Shown: positions 35,112 through 45,390, counted from the stretch's first letter. The stretch is 64,000 bases of DNA from Falcatimonas sp. MSJ-15 (GCF_018918265.1 NZ_JAHLQC010000001.1:124001-188000), one strand, 5' to 3'. Program-made: numbers and translations. The notes: generated by a model not told the origin, from the letters alone.

Positions 35112-36881
35112 ATGAATATTGGGGAAGCAATAAAAACACTTTTTTATAGAAAAAATAATAAAATAAAAAATAGACTTACGACATCATACGGTGAGAAGAT
35201 AGATCCTGAACATGTACTTGATGAATATCCACGTCCACAGCTTAAGCGAGACAGCTTTATTAATCTTAATGGATATTGGAGATATGCGATAAGTGATTCA
35301 AAAGACAGGCCACAGAAGTTTGACGGAATAATTCTTGTGCCATATTCACCGGAGAGTATTCTGTCTGGTGTTGAGAGACAGCTAAAACCGTTACAGTATC
35401 TGTTCTATGAGAGATATATTGATTTTGATGAGATACCACAGCATAAGAAACTTATACTTCACTTTGGTGCAGTTGATCAGAAGTGTAGTGTATGGTGGAA
35501 TGGCAGATGTGTGAAGAATCATACAGGAGGATATCTGCCTTTTAGTATTGATGTGACAGAGACAGTTGAAAAACATAATACTCTATTAGTGAGAGTAAGT
35601 GATGCAACAGATATGTCATATCATGCACGAGGCAAGCAAAAACTTGATTCGGGAGGAATGTTCTATACTGCACAGAGTGGAATATGGCAGACTGTATGGT
35701 GTGAATGGGTTCCGGATAATTACATTACAGATATAAAGATTACACCAAAGTTAGATGAAAAAAAGGTCATATTAAAGATATATACCAGATATCCGGTTAT
35801 TAAAAAGATAACAGTATCTGTACTTGGAATTAAGATAAAAGAGGTACATTCTAATGAAAAAACAGTTGTAATTGACTTTGATGACTGTACAGATATATGT
35901 GAATGGACACCGGAAAAGCCATTTTTGTATAATCTGTATATCGAAGCTGGTGATGACAGAGTAGAATCATATTTTGCAATGAGAAAATATTCTGTAGGAC
36001 CAGATAAGAATGGGCATCCATGTCTATATCTTAATAATCATCCATATTATATGCATGGAATTCTTGATCAGGGTTACTATTCAGATGGGCTTATGACACC
36101 GGCATCGTATGATATAATACGTGAGGATATAGATGCGGTAAAAAAACTTGGTTTTAATATGGTAAGAAAACATATCAAGATAGAGCCATTAGTGTATTAC
36201 TATATATGCGATGTAAAAGGAATTATAGTATGGCAGGATATGGTAAATGGAGGCGGCAGATATAATATATTTTTGTTTACAATACTTCCGACAGTGATAC
36301 CTGCTGTAAGGCGTTTTGTAGATGACAGAAAGTATGATATCTTTGGAAGAAACAGTTATAAAGGAAGACGTGAATGGATAACAGAATGTAGAGATACAAT
36401 AAAACATCTGTATAATTGTCCATGCATTGGGATGTGGATTCTATTTAATGAAGGCTGGGGACAGTTTGATTCTGCAAAGATTACTTTAATGGTTAAGAAG
36501 ATGGATAGAACAAGGCTTGTTGATTCTGCAAGTGGATGGATAGATAAAGGATGTTCAGATGTAAAAAGTGATCATGTTTATTTTGAAAAAATAAAAGTAA
36601 AGAGAGATAAAAGACCTTATGTATGTAGTGAATATGGTGGATATGCATATTATGTAAAAGGACATTCATATTCAGACAGAATATATGGATATAAAACTTG
36701 TGCTTCACCATGGGAGTTTCGAATGGCTTATAAAAGATTGCAAAGTGAGATAGAGAATCTTAAGGAAAAAGGGCTTGTGGCAGATGTATATACACAATTA
36801 TCTGATGTTGAAGACGAAGTGAATGGAATACTTACTTATGACAGGAAGATTAATAAACTTGATGATTATGAGGAGATGTGA
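35112..36881 (+). CDS. Glycoside hydrolase family 2 enzyme
   Basis: 589 residues. A jelly-roll domain (about 25-195; PRPQLKRDSFINLNGYWRY), an Ig-like domain (about 195-290) and a TIM barrel follow. The acid/base is Glu447 (FNEGWGQ) and the nucleophile Glu507 (SEYGG). It is much shorter than LacZ (about 1020), lacking the C-terminal domains 4-5. GH2 covers beta-galactosidase, beta-glucuronidase and beta-mannosidase activities; which applies cannot be told. No signal peptide. GGAG lies upstream. The glycosyltransferase gene starts 2 nt after its stop. Confidence 0.88.
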   Translation: MNIGEAIKTLFYRKNNKIKNRLTTSYGEKIDPEHVLDEYPRPQLKRDSFINLNGYWRYAISDSKDRPQKFDGIILVPYSPESILSGVERQLKPLQYLFYERYIDFDEIPQHKKLILHFGAVDQKCSVWWNGRCVKNHTGGYLPFSIDVTETVEKHNTLLVRVSDATDMSYHARGKQKLDSGGMFYTAQSGIWQTVWCEWVPDNYITDIKITPKLDEKKVILKIYTRYPVIKKITVSVLGIKIKEVHSNEKTVVIDFDDCTDICEWTPEKPFLYNLYIEAGDDRVESYFAMRKYSVGPDKNGHPCLYLNNHPYYMHGILDQGYYSDGLMTPASYDIIREDIDAVKKLGFNMVRKHIKIEPLVYYYICDVKGIIVWQDMVNGGGRYNIFLFTILPTVIPAVRRFVDDRKYDIFGRNSYKGRREWITECRDTIKHLYNCPCIGMWILFNEGWGQFDSAKITLMVKKMDRTRLVDSASGWIDKGCSDVKSDHVYFEKIKVKRDKRPYVCSEYGGYAYYVKGHSYSDRIYGYKTCASPWEFRMAYKRLQSEIENLKEKGLVADVYTQLSDVEDEVNGILTYDRKINKLDDYEEM

Positions 36882-36883
36882 GT

Positions 36884-38056
36884 ATGAAAAAGATAATATT
36901 ATTAAAGGGGCAGACAGAGACACTTGAGTTCTTCTCAAAGCGACTCAATATATATCTTAAGAAATATGGATATGAGACATTCATATATGATATTAGTCTG
37001 GGCGATGAACAGATAGAAGCACTTGAAGAGTATACTGAGATTGGCAATACAGTTTTTATCACATACAATTTTAATGGGATAAGTGGAGAAAAGATATTTC
37101 TTGATGCTAAAGGCAGATTATTTTTTGATGAATTTTATATAGAATGTATCAATATAGTAGTTGATCATCCAATGTATTATTATAAGTATTATAATAGTCT
37201 GCCAAGAATGTACAAACAGATTAATATAGACAGGACACATAGAGAATATATGAGAGAATACTACAAAGAGTGCGATGCTGACTATTTTATTCCACTATGT
37301 GGTACAAGGTTAAAAAGAGAGATTATGCCCATGCGATATAAAAAGACAGATGTAATATTTACAGGTAATTTTACACCATGCAATACATTTGATAAGTATA
37401 TAACAAGAATAGACAAAGAATATGAAGAGTTTTACAGAGGAATTATTGACGATCTTATAAGCAATAATGAAAAGACAATGGAGCAGGCTTTTAATGAACA
37501 TCTTATAAGAGAAGGAATAGATGTAGATAATAATGAGCTTAAAAGATTACATTCCAATATGACATTTATTGATCTATATGTACGTTTTTATTACAGACAA
37601 AAGGTGATAGGGACAATTGCCGATAGTGGTATAAAAATTGATACTTATGGAGCCGGATATGAACTTTTAAAATGTAAAAAACATGAGAATATTATAAGAC
37701 ATGGTGGTGTTAATACAAAGGGCTGCATAGATGCAATATATGATGCGAAGATATCACTTAATGTAATGCCGTGGTTTAAGGATGGAGCACATGACAGAGT
37801 ATATACAAGTATGCTAAACTCAGCTGTGTCACTTACAGATACAAGCAGATATTTAGCTGAAGAATATACAGATGGAGAAGATATATGTTTTTATAATCTT
37901 GCACATATAGAGCAAGCTGTGGAATGGATTAACAGACTGCTTAGTGATGAAGAACTTCTAGAGAGGATAGCAGCCTCAGGATGTGAAAAGACAGAAAAGA
38001 CACATACATTTGATAATGTTACAAAAGAACTTATAAGCGTGATTAATAAAAGATAA
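36884..38056 (+). CDS. CgeB-like glycosyltransferase family protein (DUF3880 type)
   Basis: 390 residues. The N-terminal half has VDHPMYYYKYYNSLPRMYKQ, typical of DUF3880. The C-terminal half looks like a GT4-type nucleotide-sugar domain (DTYGAGYELL, HGGVNTKGCIDAIYDAKISLNVMP in outline). Relatives such as CgeB act in spore surface or protein glycosylation. GAGGAG lies 8 nt before the ATG at 36884; a GTG at 36878 is too close to that site. It is coupled to the GH2 gene. Its last seven codons are part of a 45-bp tandem repeat. Confidence 0.8.
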   Translation: MKKIILLKGQTETLEFFSKRLNIYLKKYGYETFIYDISLGDEQIEALEEYTEIGNTVFITYNFNGISGEKIFLDAKGRLFFDEFYIECINIVVDHPMYYYKYYNSLPRMYKQINIDRTHREYMREYYKECDADYFIPLCGTRLKREIMPMRYKKTDVIFTGNFTPCNTFDKYITRIDKEYEEFYRGIIDDLISNNEKTMEQAFNEHLIREGIDVDNNELKRLHSNMTFIDLYVRFYYRQKVIGTIADSGIKIDTYGAGYELLKCKKHENIIRHGGVNTKGCIDAIYDAKISLNVMPWFKDGAHDRVYTSMLNSAVSLTDTSRYLAEEYTDGEDICFYNLAHIEQAVEWINRLLSDEELLERIAASGCEKTEKTHTFDNVTKELISVINKR

Positions 38057-38168
38057 ATAAGTATAAAAAAATACTCTATAAGCGTGATTAATAGAAGATA
38101 AATAAGTATAAAAAAATACCCTATAAGCGTGATTAATAGAAGATAAATAAGTAAAAAAATACCCTATA
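38036..38168. repeat. 45-bp tandem repeat overlapping the 3' end of the glycosyltransferase gene
   Basis: Three units: 38036-38080, 38081-38125 and 38126-38168 (two bases shorter). The first unit includes the last codons and stop of the gene, so the gene tail (encoding S-V-I-N-K-R-stop) has been triplicated. Each unit ends in A-rich ATAC(C/T)CTATA, the left arm of the terminator that follows. Confidence 0.93.
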
Positions 38169-38295
38169 CCTGATTAATAGCTACTGAATAAGGGATTTTC
38201 AAACACTCTTTACAAAAGGTCTGAATAAGTAACTTAATAAGTAAGTGTGCATATTTGAAAATGTAGCTAAGTAATATCGGATATAGGGTATTTTT
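38155..38295. terminator. Very long-loop terminator between convergent genes
   Basis: AAAAATACCCTATA (38155-38168) pairs with TATAGGGTATTTTT (38282-38295) around a 113-nt loop. The loop itself holds TTTTCAAA...ACACT and AGTGTGCATATTTGAAAA arms. The left arm is also present in the second copy of the upstream 45-bp repeat. Confidence 0.65.
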
Positions 38296-38300
38296 GTATA

Positions 38301-39365
38301 TTATACAAGTGATACTATTCTAAGTTTTGGATTCTGGGCAAGATCAATGAAGTTATCTTTGGTCTTAACCATAGGTCTTGAAAGATTCTGTTTGTTGATA
38401 TATACAATCTCTGCAACTTCGCCATCATTAAGTTTTACATTGTTGTGAAGATAAGATTCACTTATGTTCTCAAGGAATGTCATAAGGTATCTTGGATCAT
38501 ATATATCAAGTCCAAATTCGAATGTTTCAATAACGGAAAATGGGCATATAGGTTCTCTATATACTCTTGTTGCAGTCATGGCATCGTATACATCAGCAAT
38601 TGATACAATCTTTGCAAAAGATGATATTTTTGAACCTGTAAGTTTTAATGGATAACCAGTACCATTACATCTCTCGTGATGCATAAAAGCTGCATTTTTA
38701 ACACGAGGATCAAGATCTTTGTCAAGAAGAATGGTATATCCGTTAGTTGTATGATTCTTCATTATCTCGTACTCTTCTGAAGTAAGTTTTCCTGGCTTTA
38801 GAAGTATCTCCGGCGGAATTGTTAACTTACCAATATCATGGAGAAGACCACAAAGAGTAAGAACACGAATATCATCAATTGCGAGATCGAGCCACGATCC
38901 CATTATGGAACATATAATGCCTACATTAACACTATGAGTGAATGTAAGATCATCTAATTCTCTTATATTATGAAGAAGGTCAAACATATGATAAGATGTT
39001 GAATTAGGTGGTCTTAGTGCAAGTGTTCCATCAACAAGGTCGGAATAACTAACATCTTTGTTATCCATTATATTCTGTAAAGAAGCCTTAATCTCGTTAA
39101 CTTCTTTGAAGTATTCACCACGAAATTCACGAAATTCAGGAGTTTTTCTCATTTTACTGTAATAACTCTCAGTATCTTCTACATTAAGAATTGGCTGATC
39201 AGATATTGGAATATCAAACAGTTTATGACATTCAAGTTTATAGATAGCTGAATCAGTCAATATGGAATTGGTAGCTAATATAAGCTGTCCGCTATCGGAA
39301 AACACATCATCGGCGACCATCATGCCAGGCTGAAGCTCTCCTAAAAGTACATATTTTTTTGACAT
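38301..39365 (-). CDS. Cytoplasmic HD-GYP c-di-GMP phosphodiesterase
   Basis: 354 residues, no membrane segment. The N-terminal ~100 residues (LLGELQPGMMVADDVFSDSG pattern) match the DUF3391-like leader of many HD-GYP proteins. HD-GYP motifs are intact: LLHDIGK, KNHTTNGY, MHHERCNGTGYP and IADVYDAMT. A ~60-residue C-terminal extension may be a small beta domain. GGAGG lies 8 nt before the ATG. An inverted repeat (39389-39427) lies about 10 nt upstream of that ribosome binding site. Confidence 0.93.
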   Translation of the reverse strand: MSKKYVLLGELQPGMMVADDVFSDSGQLILATNSILTDSAIYKLECHKLFDIPISDQPILNVEDTESYYSKMRKTPEFREFRGEYFKEVNEIKASLQNIMDNKDVSYSDLVDGTLALRPPNSTSYHMFDLLHNIRELDDLTFTHSVNVGIICSIMGSWLDLAIDDIRVLTLCGLLHDIGKLTIPPEILLKPGKLTSEEYEIMKNHTTNGYTILLDKDLDPRVKNAAFMHHERCNGTGYPLKLTGSKISSFAKIVSIADVYDAMTATRVYREPICPFSVIETFEFGLDIYDPRYLMTFLENISESYLHNNVKLNDGEVAEIVYINKQNLSRPMVKTKDNFIDLAQNPKLRIVSLV

Positions 39366-39388
39366 TTAATCTACCTCCGTGAATTATT

Positions 39389-39427
39389 GTAATGTTGAAG
39401 ATGATAAAAGAATAACTTCAACATTAC
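39389..39427 (-). promoter_or_regulatory. 12-bp inverted repeat in the HD-GYP gene leader
   Basis: GTAATGTTGAAG and CTTCAACATTAC, perfectly complementary, 15-nt loop, close to the ribosome binding site of the leftward HD-GYP gene. It could be an operator or a leader hairpin; on the minus strand no T tract follows it. Confidence 0.45.
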
Positions 39428-39508
39428 TATATTTTTATGTTCGGTATTTTTGGCTGATTTATTTAGTTAATAAATTTGTAATTATATATACTAATGTTAA
39501 TTTTAATC

Positions 39509-39537
39509 TTGACAAAAAAAAACTGCTGTTTTAATAT
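39509..39537 (+). promoter_or_regulatory. Promoter for T-box/leuS
   Basis: TTGACA (39509-39514), 17-nt spacer, TAATAT (39532-39537). Confidence 0.75.
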
Positions 39538-39554
39538 ATTAAATATCTCTAAAG

Positions 39555-39802
39555 AAAATAAGATAAATACTAGGAAGAGGAATAGTAGATGACAGAATGG
39601 CTTCAGAGAGCTGCTGTATGGTGAAAGGCAGTGCCGGACTTAATTGAACTCGCCTCGGAGTATCTGTGTTGAACGATATAGTAGGTACAGACGGCTGATT
39701 CACGTTATAGAATAATAAGAGCATCATTGTTGATAATGATGAATTAGAGTGGTACCGCGAAATGACCCCTTTCGTCTCTATTTGAGACGGAAGGGGTTTT
39801 GT
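39555..39802 (+). promoter_or_regulatory. T-box leader of leuS
   Basis: AGTA of the specifier loop is near 39584, and GAA-CTC with specifier CTC (Leu) is at 39646-39651. The T-box sequence GAGTGGTACCGCG is at 39748-39760, and a terminator stem with T4 ends near 39802. Uncharged leucyl-tRNA should stabilise the antiterminator and switch leuS on. Confidence 0.92.
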
Positions 39803-39840
39803 TAGTTAGAAAAATAATAGAATCTGGAGGAAATAAAAAG

Positions 39841-42258
39841 ATGAGTAAAGAATATTCACCAAAAGAAATTGAAAAAAAATGGCAGGATATATGGGATGAA
39901 GAAAAAGCATTCAAGGTATCTGATGACAGAACAAAACCTAAATATTATGCACTTGTAGAATTCCCATATCCATCAGGACAGGGACTTCATGTTGGACATC
40001 CAAGACCATATACAGCACTTGATATAATTGCAAGAAAGAGAAGATTACAAGGATACAATGTATTATATCCAATGGGTTGGGATGCATTTGGTCTTCCAAC
40101 AGAGAACTTTGCGATTAAGAATAAGATTCATCCAAAGGAAGTTACTAAGAATAATGTAGCAAGATTTAAAGCACAGTTAAAGTCACTTGGATATTCATTC
40201 GACTGGGACAGAGAGATTAATACAACAGATCCTGAATATTACAAATGGACACAGTGGATCTTCTTAAAGTTATTTAAAGCAGGACTTGCATACAAGAGTG
40301 AGATGCCAATTAACTGGTGTACATCATGTAAAGTCGGACTTGCTAATGAAGAAGTAGTAAATGGTGTATGTGAGAGATGTGGAAGTCCTGTAGTACACAA
40401 AGTAAAAAGCCAGTGGATGCTTAAGATAACAGAATATGCAGACAAACTTATTGAAGGACTTGATGACGTTGATTATATAGAAAAAGTAAAAGTATCACAG
40501 AAGAACTGGATTGGACGTTCAGAAGGTGCTGAAGTTGATTTTGCACTTACAGGTGTTGAAGATAAACTTACTATATATACAACAAGACCAGATACATTAT
40601 TTGGTGCAACATATATGGTAATATCACCAGAACATCCTCTTATTGATAAATACAAAGATATTATTGAGAATTATGATGAGATAGTAGCATATAGACAGGA
40701 AGCACAGAAAAAATCTGACTTTGAGAGAACAGAACTTGCTAAAGATAAGACAGGTGTTGAACTTAAAGGCATAAAAGCAATTAATCCTGTAAATGGAAAA
40801 GAAACACCAGTATGGATCTCAGATTATGTATTAATGACATATGGAACAGGTGCAATTATGGCAGTTCCTGCACATGATACAAGAGACTTTGAATTCGCTA
40901 AGAAATTTGGTCTTCCAATTATTGAAGTAGTAGCTGGTGGAGATGTTACTAATGAAGCATATACAGATACTAAGACAGGTAAGATGGTTAATTCAGGATT
41001 CCTTGACGGACTTGAAGTTGCTGATGCCAAGGTTAAGATTATTGAATTTTTAACAGAAAAAGGTATCGGACACAAAAAAGTTAATTACAAATTAAGAGAC
41101 TGGGTATTCTCACGTCAGCGTTATTGGGGTGAACCAATTCCAATTGTACATTGTGACTGCTGCGGATATGTACCTGTACCAGAGAGCGAATTACCATTAA
41201 AACTTCCTGAAGTAGAGAGCTATATGCCAACAGATAATGGTGAATCACCACTTGCAGCAATGACAGACTGGGTTAATACAACATGTCCAAAATGTGGTAA
41301 ACCGGCTAAGAGAGAGACAGATACAATGCCACAGTGGGCTGGATCATCATGGTATTTCTTAAGATATACAGATCCACACAATACAGAAGCATTTGCAAGC
41401 AAAGAAGCACTTGATTACTGGTTACCAGTTGATTGGTATAATGGTGGTATGGAACATACAACACTTCATTTATTATATTCAAGATTCTGGCACAAATTCT
41501 TATATGATCAGGGACTTGTAAGTACAAAAGAGCCATATATGAAGAGAACAAGCCATGGTATGATTCTTGGAAATAATGGCGAGAAGATGTCAAAATCAAG
41601 AGGTAATGTTGTAAATCCGGATGATATTGTTAATGAATTCGGTGCAGATACACTTAGAACATACGAGATGTTTATCGGAGCATTCGAACTTAGTGCATCA
41701 TGGTCTAATGAAGGTGTAAGAGGTTGTAGAAGATTCCTTGAAAGAGTATGGAAATTACAGGATATGGTAGATAATAGTAATGATGGATACTCAAAAGAAT
41801 TAGAGACTAAGATGCATCAGACAATCAAAAAAGTAAGTACAGATTATGAAGCAATGAAGTTCAATACAGCGATTGCAGCATTAATGTCACTTGTTAATGA
41901 CTTCTATAAAGCAGGTTCATTAACAAGAGGTGAGTTTAAGACATTACTTGTATTACTTAATCCTGTAGCATCTCATATGACAGAAGAATTATGGGAGATT
42001 GAAGGATTTGAAGGAAGACTTTATAATACAACATGGCCAGAGTATGATGAAGCTAAGACAGTTGAAGATACAGTTGAGATCGCAATTCAGGTTAATGGTA
42101 AAGTAAAAGGAACTGTAAAAGTAGGTCGTGAAGAAGATGAAGCATCAGTAAAAGCTAAAGCTCATGAAGTTCAGACAGTTGCTAACTTCCTTGAAGGAAA
42201 GAACATTGTAAAAGAAATCTATGTAAAAGGAAAGATCTTTAACATTGTAGCCAAATAA
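39841..42258 (+). CDS. leuS: Leucyl-tRNA synthetase
   Basis: 805 residues, bacterial class I LeuRS. The HIGH motif reads HVGH (from His50) and KMSKS starts at Lys582. A zinc-type cysteine group (CTSC...CERC) follows the first half of the Rossmann fold. The CP1 editing domain includes [12 protein letters not shown] and the [15 protein letters not shown] motif needed to clear mischarged tRNA. I use the ATG at 39841, which has GGAGG upstream, rather than an in-frame start at 39799 inside the leader terminator. Controlled by the T-box. Confidence 0.97.
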   Translation: MSKEYSPKEIEKKWQDIWDEEKAFKVSDDRTKPKYYALVEFPYPSGQGLHVGHPRPYTALDIIARKRRLQGYNVLYPMGWDAFGLPTENFAIKNKIHPKEVTKNNVARFKAQLKSLGYSFDWDREINTTDPEYYKWTQWIFLKLFKAGLAYKSEMPINWCTSCKVGLANEEVVNGVCERCGSPVVHKVKSQWMLKITEYADKLIEGLDDVDYIEKVKVSQKNWIGRSEGAEVDFALTGVEDKLTIYTTRPDTLFGATYMVISPEHPLIDKYKDIIENYDEIVAYRQEAQKKSDFERTELAKDKTGVELKGIKAINPVNGKETPVWISDYVLMTYGTGAIMAVPAHDTRDFEFAKKFGLPIIEVVAGGDVTNEAYTDTKTGKMVNSGFLDGLEVADAKVKIIEFLTEKGIGHKKVNYKLRDWVFSRQRYWGEPIPIVHCDCCGYVPVPESELPLKLPEVESYMPTDNGESPLAAMTDWVNTTCPKCGKPAKRETDTMPQWAGSSWYFLRYTDPHNTEAFASKEALDYWLPVDWYNGGMEHTTLHLLYSRFWHKFLYDQGLVSTKEPYMKRTSHGMILGNNGEKMSKSRGNVVNPDDIVNEFGADTLRTYEMFIGAFELSASWSNEGVRGCRRFLERVWKLQDMVDNSNDGYSKELETKMHQTIKKVSTDYEAMKFNTAIAALMSLVNDFYKAGSLTRGEFKTLLVLLNPVASHMTEELWEIEGFEGRLYNTTWPEYDEAKTVEDTVEIAIQVNGKVKGTVKVGREEDEASVKAKAHEVQTVANFLEGKNIVKEIYVKGKIFNIVAK

Positions 42259-42355
42259 TAGGATTTGGAAATATATTATATAATAATTAGTACGGTATGT
42301 TGATAAACAATCTTAAGATTATCGTTAAGGCGTTAGGAAGTGTACTGTATTTCAT

Positions 42356-42391
42356 ACAAAAAGGAGTGCATAAAAATGTACTCCTTTTTGT
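42356..42391 (+). terminator. Intrinsic terminator after leuS
   Basis: 15-bp stem ACAAAAAGGAGTGCA / TGTACTCCTTTTTGT (one A-C mismatch), 6-nt loop, T-rich end. Confidence 0.85.
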
Positions 42392-42720
42392 GTTTGATGT
42401 GTTATACTGAATGTTAGGTGGCGATAATATAATGTAACTATTATTAATCAGGGAACACCTGAGAGATTAGTGCTTGGATTATATATATATGAAGTAGTAT
42501 GTTAGAAACTTAAGTATATTATAATGATGCTATATGTATGTGCAAAATGATTTATAGAGAGATAATATATATGAGAGTTTATATATGTGAAAAGAGTGCT
42601 GATAATATTGATAACAATTACAGACAATTAGATACAGTGATGCTATATAATACGGTTAGATGTCGCTAACTTAACAGCCTAAGATAGCATGATGTATAGG
42701 CAATTGGAAAGGATGAAATC
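42392..42720. other. Intergenic stretch with no clear gene
   Basis: 329 nt, A+T-rich. A possible 32-codon frame at 42571-42669 has no convincing ribosome binding site. I see no strong hairpin and no promoter with good boxes. Confidence 0.5.
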
Positions 42721-43227
42721 ATGGAGATTTGGGATTTATATGATAAGAATCGAAGATTAACAGGTAACACAATGGAACGTGGAGCTAATGTTGCGGAGGG
42801 GTTTTATCACCTTGTAGTTGAGATATGGACTATATCTGAAGATGGTAAGATGTTATTAACAAAAAGACATGAAAGTAAGCCATATGGATTGTTGTGGGAA
42901 TGTACCGGCGGTTCGGCAGTAGCAGGAGAAGACAGCTTAACTGGTGCATTAAGAGAATTAAGAGAAGAGACAGGTCTTGCACCAAAACCTGGAGAACTTA
43001 CTTTTGTAGGGACACTTATTCGTAAACATTCAATTGTAGACACATATTTATATATTCATGAACCTAATTTATCGGAGGTTGTATTTCAGGATGGAGAAGT
43101 AATAGATGCAAAAATAGTGAATATTGATGAGTTTGAGAAGATGAACGAAGATGGACTTATTGTTCCATCTGTATGGGAACGTTTTGCTAAAAACAGATGT
43201 AAGATAGAAAAATATATTAGATTTTAA
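42721..43227 (+). CDS. Nudix hydrolase
   Basis: 168 residues. A complete Nudix box (GGSAVAGEDS then ALRELREETGL) fits GX5EX7REUXEEXGU. The N-terminal EIWDLYDKNRRLTG resembles Nudix proteins annotated near isopentenyl-diphosphate isomerase or YfcD. It hydrolyses a nucleoside diphosphate linked to another group; substrate unknown. AAAGGATG precedes the ATG. Stands alone. Confidence 0.88.
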   Translation: MEIWDLYDKNRRLTGNTMERGANVAEGFYHLVVEIWTISEDGKMLLTKRHESKPYGLLWECTGGSAVAGEDSLTGALRELREETGLAPKPGELTFVGTLIRKHSIVDTYLYIHEPNLSEVVFQDGEVIDAKIVNIDEFEKMNEDGLIVPSVWERFAKNRCKIEKYIRF

Positions 43228-43350
43228 TATATGGAGTTTTAATATATCAGACGTTTTTTAAAAGAATTCTGCCTTATTTATTCGAATTTCAGTGAAAATA
43301 TATTATTATTTTTAATAGGTGTAGATCTTTAAAAAAACATATTTATAAGG

Positions 43351-43356
43351 TATAAT
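43351..43356 (+). promoter_or_regulatory. -10 box of the purine pair
   Basis: TATAAT at 43351-43356; at 17-nt spacing the -35 reads TTTAAA. No purine riboswitch pattern is seen in the 190-nt leader. Confidence 0.5.
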
Positions 43357-43414
43357 AATAACAAGTAACAAATTTATATGCTTTATTAATAAAAGAAAAG
43401 TAAGGAGAGCAAGG

Positions 43415-44128
43415 ATGGAAATCTTATCAATTGAAAAAGAACTTAGAGATAATTCATATCCAGGAAGAGGAATCATAATTGGAAAGTCTTTAGATGGAGT
43501 ACATGCAGTAACAGCTTATTTTATAATGGGAAGAAGCGTTAATAGCAGAAACAGAGTATTTGTCGAAGATGGTGAAGGAATCCGTACACAGGCATTTGAT
43601 CCATCAAAACTTACAGATCCAAGTCTTATTATATATTCACCTGTAAGAGTATTAGGTAATAAGACAATAGTAACTAATGGTGATCAGACTGATACTATCT
43701 ATGAGTTAATGGATAAGCAGATGACATTTGAACAGGCATTAAGAACAAGAGAGTTTGAGCCTGATGCTCCAAATTATACACCTAGAATATCAGGAATTAT
43801 GCATATAGAAGATGGCAAGTTTAATTATGCAATGTCAATCTTAAAGAGTAATAATGGCGATGGTTCATCATGTAACAGATTCACATTTGCATATAACAAT
43901 CCAAAGGCCGGTGAAGGAAGATTTATTCATACATACAAATGTGATGGTAATCCACTTCCAAGTTTTGAAGGAGAACCTAAGTTAATATCATTATCAGGTG
44001 ATATTGATGAATTTACAGCTTCATTATGGAATAATCTTAACGAAGATAATAAAGTATCATTATTTGTACGTTATATTAATATTGAAACAGGCAAATATGA
44101 GACAAGAATTATCAATAAGAATAAATAG
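43415..44128 (+). CDS. IMP cyclohydrolase, PurO-like
   Basis: 237 residues. NSYPGRGIIIGKS, AYFIMGRSVNSRNR and FTFAYNNPKAGEGRFIHTY are typical of IMP cyclohydrolase family proteins unrelated to the MGS-fold N-terminal domain of PurH. It closes the ring of FAICAR to IMP, the last step of purine synthesis. The gene for a stand-alone AICAR transformylase follows after 17 nt, so the pair covers both PurH activities. AAGGAGAG precedes the ATG. Confidence 0.85.
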   Translation: MEILSIEKELRDNSYPGRGIIIGKSLDGVHAVTAYFIMGRSVNSRNRVFVEDGEGIRTQAFDPSKLTDPSLIIYSPVRVLGNKTIVTNGDQTDTIYELMDKQMTFEQALRTREFEPDAPNYTPRISGIMHIEDGKFNYAMSILKSNNGDGSSCNRFTFAYNNPKAGEGRFIHTYKCDGNPLPSFEGEPKLISLSGDIDEFTASLWNNLNEDNKVSLFVRYINIETGKYETRIINKNK

Positions 44129-44145
44129 AAAAGAGGATATTTTCA

Positions 44146-45321
44146 ATGAAAGAATTAGAATTAAAGTATGGTTGTAATCCTAATCAGAAACCATCAAGAA
44201 TATATATGGAAAATGGCGAACTTCCTATTGAAGTATTAAATGGAAGACCTGGATATATCAACTTTATGGATGCATTCAATGGTTGGCAGCTTGTAAGTGA
44301 ATTAAAGAGAGCAACAGGACTTCCTGCAGCAACTTCTTTTAAACATGTATCACCTGCTGGTGCAGCAGTTGGTAAGCCATTATCAGATACTCTTAAAAAA
44401 ATATATTGGGTAGACGATCTTGGAGAATTATCACCACTTGCATGTGCATACGCAAGAGCAAGAGGTGCTGATAGAATGTCATCTTTTGGTGATTTTATAT
44501 CACTTTCAGATGTATGTGATGTATCAACAGCTCTTATGATTAAGAGAGAAGTATCAGATGGTGTTATAGCACCTGGATATGAACCAGAAGCTCTTGAGAT
44601 ATTAAAAGCTAAGAAAAAAGGCAATTATACAGTTATAAAGATAGATCCTGATTATGTTCCAGCTCCAATCGAGAAGAGAAGTATCTTTGGAATTACATTT
44701 GAGCAGGGAAGAAATGAACTTAAGATAGATGATGAACTTTTTGCAAATATTGTTACAGAGAATAAAGAGTTACCAGAAAGTGCCAAGATAGATCTTGCTG
44801 TTGCTATGATTACTCTTAAATATACTCAGTCTAATTCAGTATGTTATGCACTTGACGGACAGGCTATTGGTATTGGTGCAGGACAGCAGTCAAGAATTCA
44901 TTGTACAAGACTTGCTGGAGGTAAAGCAGATAATTGGTTCCTTCGTCAGTCACCACAAGTACTTTCACTTCAGTTCAAAGACAAGATTTCAAGAGCTGAC
45001 AGAGATAATGCAATCGATGTATATATGAGCGATGATTATATGGATGTTCTTGCTGATGGTGTATGGGAGAATACATTCAAAGTAAAACCACCAGTATTCA
45101 CAAGAGAAGAAAAGAGAGCATGGCTTGATAAATTAACAGGTGTAGCACTTGGATCAGATGCTTTCTTCCCATTTGGCGATAATATTGAAAGAGCTCATAG
45201 AAGTGGTGTATCATATATTGCACAGCCAGGTGGATCAATCAGAGATGACAATGTTATTGATACATGTAACAAATATAATATGACAATGGCATTTACAGGA
45301 ATAAGATTATTCCATCATTAA
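44146..45321 (+). CDS. Stand-alone AICAR formyltransferase (PurH C-terminal-domain homolog)
   Basis: 391 residues. It begins LKYGCNPNQKPSRIY and carries the catalytic Lys-His of AICAR transformylase in SFKHVSPAGAA. Later DGQAIGIGAGQQSRIHCTRLA and AQPGGSIRDD match the family. It transfers a formyl group from 10-formyl-THF to AICAR. The N-terminal IMP cyclohydrolase domain of ordinary PurH (about 200 residues) is missing; that step is supplied by the upstream gene. Family proteins of this length are known from Clostridia. Confidence 0.9.
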   Translation: MKELELKYGCNPNQKPSRIYMENGELPIEVLNGRPGYINFMDAFNGWQLVSELKRATGLPAATSFKHVSPAGAAVGKPLSDTLKKIYWVDDLGELSPLACAYARARGADRMSSFGDFISLSDVCDVSTALMIKREVSDGVIAPGYEPEALEILKAKKKGNYTVIKIDPDYVPAPIEKRSIFGITFEQGRNELKIDDELFANIVTENKELPESAKIDLAVAMITLKYTQSNSVCYALDGQAIGIGAGQQSRIHCTRLAGGKADNWFLRQSPQVLSLQFKDKISRADRDNAIDVYMSDDYMDVLADGVWENTFKVKPPVFTREEKRAWLDKLTGVALGSDAFFPFGDNIERAHRSGVSYIAQPGGSIRDDNVIDTCNKYNMTMAFTGIRLFHH

Positions 45322-45390
45322 TATTTTAATAAGTATATTAGACTCCTTACAAGGAACAAAGATAAAATATCTTTTTGTGGGAATTAGAGG

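Noticed and set aside
42571..42669. 32-codon frame before the Nudix gene
   Set aside because: No ribosome binding site and no recognisable product.
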